In this document: piece after piece, positions 1-4,596 of the stretch
How the letters are laid out: every line of letters starts with the position of its first letter
Position numbering within the stretch: the stretch's first letter is position 1
From: Hyphomicrobiales bacterium
Lineage (GTDB): Bacteria > Pseudomonadota > Alphaproteobacteria > Micropepsales > Micropepsaceae
Assembly (NCBI GenBank): GCA_017849395.1
Contig: JAFIHO010000001.1
Coordinates: 1 to 9,219 of the forward strand
Length of the DNA: 9,219 nt
Direction: 5' to 3'
Translations under genes and position numbers: made by a program
Notes under the pieces: model-generated
The model's input: the letters and a program-made list of their open reading frames with translations, nothing else
What the model was told of the DNA's origin: nothing
Database searches by the model: none

Positions 1-210
1 AGCGCTAGGAAGTACCGGATTTGGCGAACTGTGGGCAAAGATGTCATTCTAAACGTCCTCAGCGCGCGAAAAATAATGAGCCAGACGAAGCGTTCGCACC
101 TCCGATCGGGACGCAAAGCGCGGAGGGCGACGCACCGGGACTGTAATCCCCTGCGGCCGGAAACTTCCAAGATACTTCCAAATGGTGCTGGAGGCGGCGC
201 GGTCTGGAAT

Positions 211-231
211 GAAAAGTGGAGGAAAACCTCC
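211..231 (-). terminator. possible intrinsic terminator after tRNA-Val
   Basis: Read on the minus strand, GGAGG-TTTT-CCTCC forms a perfect 5-bp stem (218-231). It is followed after two bases by CTTTTC (211-216). It begins 22 bases downstream of the tRNA 3' end and fits a weak factor-independent terminator. The stem is short and the T run is only four bases. Confidence 0.35.
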
Positions 232-253
232 TTGCCGATCATCGGTTTGGAGA

Positions 254-328
254 TGGTGGGCGCGACAGGGATCGAACCTGTGACCCCTACCATGTCAAGG
301 TAGTGCTCTCCCGCTGAGCTACGCGCCC
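254..328 (-). tRNA. tRNA-Val (anticodon GAC)
   Basis: The minus strand folds into a complete cloverleaf. The acceptor stem is GGGCGCG/CGCGCCC, the D arm is GCTC/GAGC, the anticodon stem is CTACC/GGTAG around the loop TTGACAT, and the T arm is ACAGG-TTCGATC-CCTGT. An A discriminator and an encoded CCA end follow. The anticodon GAC at the centre of the loop reads GUC and GUU valine codons. All stems pair without mismatch, so the gene looks functional. It is transcribed towards the left edge, away from cpdR. Confidence 0.97.
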
Positions 329-350
329 GAACCGTCATGCCGGGGCGGTC

Positions 351-379
351 TCTATAGCGTCGGGGTCCGCGGGGGGCAA
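351..379 (-). promoter_or_regulatory. candidate promoter of tRNA-Val
   Basis: On the minus strand TTGCCC (374-379) and TATAGA (351-356) are separated by 17 bases. The downstream hexamer lies 22 bases before the tRNA 5' end. This is the position expected of a -35/-10 pair for a stable RNA gene. The match to the sigma-70 consensus is moderate. Confidence 0.45.
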
Positions 380-442
380 GCGGAGATGGCCGCCAACGGA
401 ACCGCCCCTGAGGCGGCTCCGGGTAGAGGCTCTTTTGTCCCC

Positions 443-550
443 TCAACGGCCGTTCAGCTGGAAAAAGACCCTGGCAACGACATGGCTGGTGCCCGGCCGC
501 CCCTTGTCCAGCGCGCCGATCCGCCGCGCCAGGATGGGATAAGGCGGCAT
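443..550 (-). CDS. possible small protein, 35 aa, unknown function
   Basis: An ATG-TGA frame of 35 codons starts 33 bases after the cpdR stop, on the same strand. The product is basic and begins MPPYPILARRIGAL and ends ARVFFQLNGR. About 29 of 35 codons end in G or C, matching the bias of the clear genes here and supporting real coding. No clear Shine-Dalgarno precedes the ATG. The frame cannot be extended upstream because the cpdR stop is in the same frame. I do not recognise the family, and there is no signal peptide or membrane segment. It could be a chance frame in GC-rich DNA or the remnant of a longer gene. Confidence 0.3.
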   Translation of the reverse strand: MPPYPILARRIGALDKGRPGTSHVVARVFFQLNGR

Positions 551-583
551 CGTATCGCTGGACGCGATTGAGATCGCCCAGAT

Positions 584-943
584 TCAGGCGGCCATCATCC
601 GCTCCACCTCGGCGACGATCTCGCGCAGATGGAACGGCTTGGAAAGAACCTTGGCCTGCTTGGGCGCGCCCGAAGACGGGTGCAGCGCCACGGCGGCAAA
701 GCCGGTGATGAACATGATCTTCAGCGTGGCGTTGAGTTCCGCCGCGCGTTTGGCCAGTTCGATGCCGTCCATGCCGGGCATCACGATATCGGTCAGCAAC
801 AGATCGAAGGTGAAACCCTTCAGGCACTCGTAAGCGTCCGATCCGTCACCGAAATCGGTAACGGCATGGCCCGCGCGCACCAGCGCCGCGGCCAGGAATT
901 TCCGCAGGGATTCATCGTCTTCCGCCAGAAGGATATGCGCCAT
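584..943 (-). CDS. cpdR: CpdR-type response regulator, single receiver domain
   Basis: A 119-residue protein made of one receiver domain with no output domain. The acidic pocket is D9/D10 in LLAEDD, the phosphoacceptor is D52 in LLLTDIVMPGMDG, the switch threonine is T80 in MFITGFAAVAL, and the conserved lysine is K102 in LSKPFHLR. The LTDIVMPGMDGIELA and KIMFITGFAAVAL blocks are typical of CpdR. In Caulobacter, CpdR is dephosphorylated through the CckA-ChpT relay to prime ClpXP for degrading PdeA, and with RcdA and PopA to degrade CtrA. The protein ends in Ala-Ala; from memory, Caulobacter CpdR also ends in alanines that make it a ClpXP substrate. I chose the ATG at 943 because the domain starts right after it. 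The longer frame would run into the divergent amidohydrolase gene. Length matches the family. Confidence 0.92.
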   Translation of the reverse strand: MAHILLAEDDESLRKFLAAALVRAGHAVTDFGDGSDAYECLKGFTFDLLLTDIVMPGMDGIELAKRAAELNATLKIMFITGFAAVALHPSSGAPKQAKVLSKPFHLREIVAEVERMMAA

Positions 944-974
944 CGCCGCCCGACCTACCCACGCCCATAAAAGC

Positions 975-1006
975 GTATAACCGGCAAGGCGTAAACGGCG
1001 GTTAAC
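975..1006 (-). promoter_or_regulatory. cpdR promoter with CtrA-like box
   Basis: On the minus strand TTAA (1002-1005), seven bases, then TTAC (991-994) closely match the CtrA consensus TTAA-N7-TTAA. A -10-like TTATAC (975-980) follows ten bases later, so the box would cover the -35 region, as in CtrA-activated promoters. The -10 ends about 31 bases before the cpdR ATG. The motif is seen in the sequence. CtrA control is inferred; it fits a regulator that feeds back on CtrA stability. Confidence 0.5.
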
Positions 1007-1078
1007 GACACGGGACAAGGCGCCGCTTGCGGCGGGCCTGCCTTGATGGTTCCTTATTGTCAGGATTGATTCGCAACC

Positions 1079-1996
1079 ATGCCGCGCCCCCCCTCCCCAC
1101 CGGAAGATGACGCCGCAAACGACACCGCGCTGGCGCGGCTGTTTGCGCGGCCCTACCGTCTGATGAGGCCTGCGGAATGGACGGTGCCGTTCCTGTTCGC
1201 CTCGCCCCATTCCGGCCGTTGCTATCCCGACAGCCTGCTGGAGCGGAGCCGCCTGGATGCCACCATGCTGCGGCGGTCGGAAGACGCTTTTGTCGATGAG
1301 CTGTTTTCCGGCGCGCTGGAACAGGGCGCGCCGCTGCTAGCGGCGGAATTCCCGCGCGCCTATCTGGACGCCAATCGCGGCATCACCGAACTGGATGCGG
1401 GCATGTTCGGCGGCCGCCTGTCGGTGCCGGTCGACGCGCCGTCCCCACGCGTATCGGCGGGACTTGGCGTCATTCCGCGCATCGTGCGCGATGGCGCGGA
1501 AATCTATCGCGACAAGCTGAAACCGCTGGAAGCCGATGAAAGGCTGACGCGCCTCTACCAGCCCTATCACGACGCGCTGGCCAATCTGATCGAGGAAACG
1601 CATGCACGCTTTGGCGTTGCGGCGCTGATCGATTGCCACTCCATGCCCTCGGCGCTGGGCGCGCCGGATATCGTGCTGGGCGACCGCTATGGCGCATCGG
1701 CCGCGCCGGTCCTGACGGCGGCGGCAGAGGAAGCCTTTACCGCCAACGGTTTCGGCGTGGCGCGCAACACGCCTTACGCGGGCGGCCACACCACAGTCCA
1801 GTATGGCCGCACCGGCGACGGCATCCATGCGCTGCAGATCGAGATCAATCGCGGTCTGTATCTGGACGAAGAAAAGATCGCCAAGAAACCGGGCTTCGAG
1901 TCCGTGAAGATGCGCATCACCCGCGCGCTGACCAGACTGACGCGCCTGTCGCCGTCACTCCTGCGCCCCAGCTCCATTTCAGAAGCCGCCGAATAG
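1079..1996 (+). CDS. N-formylglutamate amidohydrolase family protein
   Basis: A 305-residue cytoplasmic protein of the FGase (HutG-like) metal-dependent amidohydrolase family. Characterised members hydrolyse N-formyl-L-glutamate to glutamate and formate in histidine degradation. Conserved blocks are SPHSG (42-46), YLDANR (95-100), DCHSMPS (185-191), GGHTTVQYG (235-243) and LQIEINRGLYLDE (252-264). They supply the His, Asp and Glu residues expected of a zinc site. No other hut genes are nearby, so its substrate may not be formylglutamate. It is divergent from cpdR and convergent with the sRNA at 2159-2252. From memory, mmgR sRNAs in alphaproteobacteria are often microsyntenic with such a gene. 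The ATG at 1079 has only a distant AGGA (1062-1065). M29 at 1163 is an alternative start, since residues 1-35 carry no motif. Confidence 0.88.
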   Translation: MPRPPSPPEDDAANDTALARLFARPYRLMRPAEWTVPFLFASPHSGRCYPDSLLERSRLDATMLRRSEDAFVDELFSGALEQGAPLLAAEFPRAYLDANRGITELDAGMFGGRLSVPVDAPSPRVSAGLGVIPRIVRDGAEIYRDKLKPLEADERLTRLYQPYHDALANLIEETHARFGVAALIDCHSMPSALGAPDIVLGDRYGASAAPVLTAAAEEAFTANGFGVARNTPYAGGHTTVQYGRTGDGIHALQIEINRGLYLDEEKIAKKPGFESVKMRITRALTRLTRLSPSLLRPSSISEAAE

Positions 1997-2017
1997 TCCT
2001 CACCCGGCTCTATTTTT

Positions 2018-2072
2018 CGCGAGGAATTTTGGCCGTCCCGCCAAAAGCACGTTCCCGCGCGAGGGATTTTGG
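2018..2072. repeat. two 15-bp direct repeats flanking a hairpin
   Basis: The 15-mer at 2018-2032 (cgcgaggaattttgg) recurs at 2058-2072 with one difference (cgcgagggattttgg). Between and overlapping the copies is a perfect 7-bp hairpin, TTTTGGC at 2027-2033 and GCCAAAA at 2040-2046, with a six-base loop. It starts 22 bases after the amidohydrolase stop. It could aid transcription termination from either side, but no clear T tract follows it. Confidence 0.6.
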
Positions 2073-2148
2073 GACTTGGGCAGGAGCGTCGCGCGCAGCG
2101 GGCGTTAGCCCGTGAGCACGCGCGACGAACCCAAGGCCCAAAAGACCC
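2063..2148. repeat. 86-bp nested imperfect palindrome
   Basis: Nested arms pair in register. GGG 2063-2065 pairs with CCC 2146-2148, TTTTGGG 2067-2073 with CCCAAAA 2137-2143, CTTGGG 2075-2080 with CCCAAG 2130-2135, and CGTCGCGCG 2087-2095 with CGCGCGACG 2119-2127. The innermost arm pairs GCGGGC 2098-2103 with GCCCGT 2108-2113 around a GTTA loop. Bulges separate the arms. It lies between the amidohydrolase and the sRNA terminator and codes for nothing recognisable. It may be a dispersed palindromic repeat (REP-like) or a bidirectional transcript-end structure. I do not recognise the family. Confidence 0.65.
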
Positions 2149-2158
2149 GCGCCGGAGC

Positions 2159-2188
2159 AAAAAAAATGGCCGCTCCGAGGAGCGGCCA
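2159..2188 (-). terminator. intrinsic terminator of the sRNA
   Basis: A perfect inverted repeat TGGCCGCTCC/GGAGCGGCCA (2167-2176 and 2179-2188) is separated by two bases. In RNA this gives a 9-bp stem with a four-base loop. Eight uninterrupted T residues follow on the minus strand (2159-2166). The T tract lies only on this side, so it terminates leftward transcription. No protein-coding gene lies upstream on that strand, which is what pointed to an sRNA. Confidence 0.9.
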
Positions 2189-2252
2189 AGTTCAGGGAGG
2201 AAACGCCCAGGAAGGGCGGCGGCCTCGCAATCAAGGATCGCGATACCGCGCT
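2159..2252 (-). ncRNA. mmgR: MmgR-like (alpha-r8 family) trans-acting sRNA
   Basis: Read on the minus strand, three elements follow one another. The first is a hairpin CGCCC-TTCCT-GGGCG (2204-2218). The second is the unpaired motif TTTCCTCCCT (2194-2203) within TTTCCTCCCTGAACTT. The third is a strong terminator hairpin with a T8 tail (2159-2188). From memory, two hairpins flanking an ultraconserved UUUCCUCCCU define the alpha-r8 family. Its Sinorhizobium meliloti member MmgR is an Hfq-dependent sRNA of about 77 nt that limits polyhydroxybutyrate accumulation and phasin expression. The pyrimidine motif is an anti-Shine-Dalgarno that could pair with AGGGAGGAAA-type ribosome binding sites. Convergence with an N-formylglutamate amidohydrolase gene fits remembered microsynteny. 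The 5' end is inferred from the candidate promoter and could be 10-20 bases shorter. The family call is confident by motif but not by a covariance search. Confidence 0.78.
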
Positions 2253-2257
2253 GCAAC

Positions 2258-2292
2258 AATATGAAGAAATGGCGGTTTGGGTGCAAGTGCAA
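2258..2292 (-). promoter_or_regulatory. candidate sRNA promoter with tandem TTGCAC
   Basis: On the minus strand two back-to-back TTGCAC hexamers (2287-2292 and 2281-2286) precede, with a 17-base spacer, CATATT (2258-2263). This fits a -35/-10 pair starting transcription near 2252. Both hexamers match the sigma-70 consensus only moderately. The upstream DNA (about 2290-2370) is strikingly AT-rich for this window. The tandem hexamers may instead be an activator site. Confidence 0.4.
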
Positions 2293-2378
2293 AATTAGAA
2301 TTTCTTCAATTTCATTTTTCCGCAGAAACACTGGAAAAATCTTCAAAAGCTCTGCCTGATTTTTCCTCATTTGCACCC
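2279..2378. repeat. inverted GGGTGCAA/TTGCACCC flanking an AT-rich stretch
   Basis: GGGTGCAA at 2279-2286 is exactly inverted as TTGCACCC at 2371-2378. The 84 bases between are AT-rich and contain T- and A-runs. The stretch lies between the divergent sRNA and metallophosphoesterase genes. A shared regulator could bind both ends, or it could be a curved-DNA promoter region. The rest of the gap up to 2531 shows only the ribosome binding site of the next gene. Confidence 0.4.
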
Positions 2379-2531
2379 TCTTTCAGCACTGTTGCGATGC
2401 AATATTCGAGCAGGCTCCACCGCGAAGATTCATGCACCCGTCTTGCCCGCGCAACAAAAGGGTCGCGCGCGATGGCTACTCAGCCGCGCGAGAAGCCCCA
2501 AGCGACTGATTCGCAAGGCGGGAGACATTCG

Positions 2532-3440
2532 ATGGCCGATACGAGCTGGTTCGAAACTGCCCTGGACGCTCCCGCCGGTGTTCCGGCGCGGCGCATAACG
2601 CAAACCCCGGCCCGCGCCGTCATTCCAGGCCGATATCGCAAACACCGCACCATCTTCATTTCCGACACGCATCTTGGGACGCGCGGCTGCAAGGCCGACG
2701 CGCTGGCGGATTTCCTGGCGCATAATGACTGCGAAACGCTCTACCTGGTCGGCGACATCGTCGATGGCTGGCAGTTGCGCCGCTGGTACTGGAGCGTGGC
2801 GCAAAATCATGTGGTGGCCGAAATCCTGCGCAAGGTGGATGCAGGCACGCGTGTGATCTTCGTGCCCGGCAATCACGACGAGTTCGCGCGCGATTATGCG
2901 GGACGGCTGTTCGGCGGCATCGAGGTCGCGCAGGAAACCATCCATGAAACCGCCGACGGCAAGCGGTTATGGGTGCTGCATGGCGACCGTTTCGACGGCG
3001 TGATCACCTGCGCCAAATGGCTCGCCCATGCCGGCGACTGGGCCTATGGCATGGCGCTGCGTCTCAACGATGCGCTGATGGCGGTCCGCAGCCGCCTGGG
3101 CCTGCCCTACTGGTCGCTGTCGGCCTGGCTGAAACACGCCGTCAAGAACGCGGTCGAATACATCTCGCAGTTCGAGGAAGTCGTGGCGCGCGAGGCGGCC
3201 AGGCGCGGCGTGGACGGGGTGGTGTGCGGCCATATCCACCATGCCGAGATTCGCAGGATCGGAAGCGTGCTTTATCTCAACGACGGAGACTGGGTTGAAA
3301 GCTGCAGCGCCCTTGTCGAAGATGCCCGCGGGACTATGGAGATTCTTCGCTGGGCATCCCCTCCTCAGAGACGCGCTGCTTCTGCGGCAGCCGCTCCTGG
3401 TTCCTGTCAGGGCGCCAAGGCCGCGCTTATACCCGCGTAG
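2532..3440 (+). CDS. LpxH-like calcineurin-type metallophosphoesterase
   Basis: A 302-residue protein with the full metallophosphoesterase motif series: SDTHLG (44-49), GDIVDGW (74-80), GNHDEF (113-118), HGDRFD (150-155), CGHIHHAEI (232-240) and NDGDWVES (250-257). This is the UDP-2,3-diacylglucosamine diphosphatase (LpxH, COG2908) branch. LpxH cleaves UDP-diacylglucosamine to lipid X in lipid A synthesis at the inner membrane. Many alphaproteobacteria use LpxI for that step, so this may be a paralogue acting on another phospholipid or sugar-nucleotide. The downstream glycosyltransferase suggests a lipid or glycolipid role. The ATG at 2532 follows GGGAGA (2520-2525) at good spacing. The frame is open back to 2277 but that part is AT-rich and motif-free. 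The last 28 residues are alanine-rich and unlike the family core. Confidence 0.85.
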   Translation: MADTSWFETALDAPAGVPARRITQTPARAVIPGRYRKHRTIFISDTHLGTRGCKADALADFLAHNDCETLYLVGDIVDGWQLRRWYWSVAQNHVVAEILRKVDAGTRVIFVPGNHDEFARDYAGRLFGGIEVAQETIHETADGKRLWVLHGDRFDGVITCAKWLAHAGDWAYGMALRLNDALMAVRSRLGLPYWSLSAWLKHAVKNAVEYISQFEEVVAREAARRGVDGVVCGHIHHAEIRRIGSVLYLNDGDWVESCSALVEDARGTMEILRWASPPQRRAASAAAAPGSCQGAKAALIPA

Positions 3441-3453
3441 AGTCAGGCGCTTG

Positions 3454-3476
3454 ACGCCGGGATCGATCCCCGGCGT
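3454..3476 (+). promoter_or_regulatory. hairpin over the glycosyltransferase start codon
   Basis: ACGCCGGG (3454-3461) pairs perfectly with CCCGGCGT (3469-3476) around a seven-base loop, with a GATCGATC palindrome across the loop. The 3' arm includes the first two bases of the GTG start at 3475 and lies 13 bases after the upstream stop. In mRNA it could block initiation at that GTG or favour initiation at TTG 3451. There is no T tract, so it is not a standard terminator. Confidence 0.35.
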
Positions 3477-4509
3477 GGCGGCGGAACTGAAAATTCTCAT
3501 CGTCACCGACGCCTGGACGCCCCAGGTCAATGGCGTGGTGCGGACGCTCCAGATCCTGCGCGACGATCTGGTTGCGCTGGGCCATCGCGTACACATGATC
3601 ACGCCCGAGGGACGCCCCAGCCTGCCGCTGCCGACCTATCCGGAAATCCGCATGGTGCTGTTCGCCCGGCGGGCGCTGACACGGGAGATACGCAACTTCG
3701 CGCCCGACGCGGTGCACATCGCCACAGAGGGGCCACTGGGCATGACCGCGCGGCGTGTGTGCCTGAAACACGGCATCGCCTTCACCACCGCTTTCCACAC
3801 CCGCTTCGCCGAATATGTCCATGCGCGCTTCGCCTTCGTGCCCGAGGCATTGGTGTGGGGATGGCTGCGCTGGTTTCACCGTCCCGCCACGGCGGTCATG
3901 GTGGCGACCGAAAGCCTGAAGCGCGACCTGCGCGCCCATGGCCTGCGCCGCCTGCGGTTATGGTCGCGCCGCGTGGATGTCTAGCGTTTCCGCCCCATGC
4001 CGGACGCGCGCCTGCCCTATGAAGGCCCGATCTGGCTCTATGTGGGGCGGGTGGCGGTGGAGAAGAATATCGAGGCCTTCCTGGCGCTGGACCTGCCCGG
4101 CACGAAGGTGGTGGTGGGCGACGGCCCCGCCCGGGCCGGGCTGGAACGCCGCTATCCCGAGGTGAAATTCCTGGGCGCCCTGACCGGCGAGACGCTGGCG
4201 CGCGCCTATGCGGGCAGCGATGTGTTCGTGTTTCCCAGCCGCACCGACACGTTCGGGCTGGTGGTGCTGGAGGCGCTGGCCAGCGGCCTGCCCGTGGCGG
4301 CCTATCCGGTGGAAGGCCCGCGCGATGTGGTGGGCGATGCCCCGGTGGCGGTGCTGGACCCGGACCTGCGCACCGCCTGCCTGGGGGCGCTCCAGATCGC
4401 GCGCAATCCGCGCGGGCTCACCCCCCGGGCCTTTGCCGAAGCCCATTCCTGGCGGGCCTGTACCCTCCAGTTTCTGCGCAATCTGGCGGTCGAACCGGAC
4501 GAGGACTGA
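3475..4509 (+). pseudogene. GT4-family glycosyltransferase interrupted by in-frame amber codon
   Basis: One reading frame encodes a complete GT-B glycosyltransferase except for a TAG at codon 170 (3982-3984). The N-terminal half has TDAWTPQVNGVVRTL (11-25) and FHTRFAEY (107-114). The C-terminal half, with its own ATG at 3997, has YVGRVAVEKN (189-198), GDGPAR (215-220) and SRTDTFGLVVLEALASG (255-271). Both halves are collinear and in the same frame, so no frameshift is involved. The TAG lies in the interdomain segment WSRRVDV*RFRP, where relatives have WSRGVD followed by x-x-F-x-P. A single change from CAG, GAG or AAG would explain it. The usual glycine before VD is also arginine. The family transfers sugars from nucleotide donors to lipids or glycans at the membrane. 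It follows the metallophosphoesterase by 34 bases. The GTG start fits the conserved N-terminus; TTG at 3451 is an alternative. A sequencing error is possible. Confidence 0.82.
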
Positions 4510-4526
4510 ATTCGGGAACTCTGGCG

Positions 4527-4583
4527 CCGAAACGGCTTAATTCCGGGACCGGGCTGGGCTAGAAGCAGACAGAAACGTTTCGG
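4527..4583. repeat. small inverted repeats upstream of the GT-C-like gene
   Basis: CCGAAAC at 4527-4533 is inverted as GTTTCGG at 4577-4583, and the second arm lies within the palindrome GAAACGTTTC (4572-4581). These sit in the 87-base gap between the interrupted glycosyltransferase and the ATG at 4597. They could be an operator for the downstream operon. No convincing -35/-10 pair is visible. Confidence 0.3.
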
Positions 4584-4596
4584 TTTCCCCGCCTCA

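Noticed and set aside
130..160. GGGACTGTAATCCC, resembling a tRNA-Tyr anticodon arm
   Set aside because: The loop has six bases, and no acceptor, D or T arm can be found around it, so it is neither a tRNA gene nor a clear tRNA fragment.
31..303. 90-aa plus-strand frame ending VGATGIEPVTPTMSR
   Set aside because: This is the well-known spurious translation of an antisense tRNA gene; its C-terminus lies across the tRNA-Val.
398..420. GGAACCGCC/GGCGGCTCC hairpin as terminator
   Set aside because: The stem has a mismatch and no T tract follows closely on either strand; it could be chance in GC-rich DNA.
584..1210. 208-aa version of the CpdR frame
   Set aside because: The extra N-terminus overlaps the divergent amidohydrolase and its promoter and has no homology-like features; the receiver domain starts at the ATG at 943.
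2280..2377. complete NtrC palindrome
   Set aside because: The GGTGCA and TGCACC cores are far apart and in the opposite orientation to the consensus TGCACC-N5-GGTGCA.
2277..2531. N-terminal extension of the metallophosphoesterase to 2277
   Set aside because: The extra 85 codons are AT-rich, serine-rich and motif-free, and a good ribosome binding site precedes the ATG at 2532.
3982..3984. UAG reassigned to an amino acid
   Set aside because: TAG is used as the ordinary stop for the amidohydrolase (1994-1996), the metallophosphoesterase (3438-3440) and modC (7559-7561).
3950..4000. frameshift as cause of the split glycosyltransferase
   Set aside because: Codon counting shows both halves in the same frame, with only one TAG between them.
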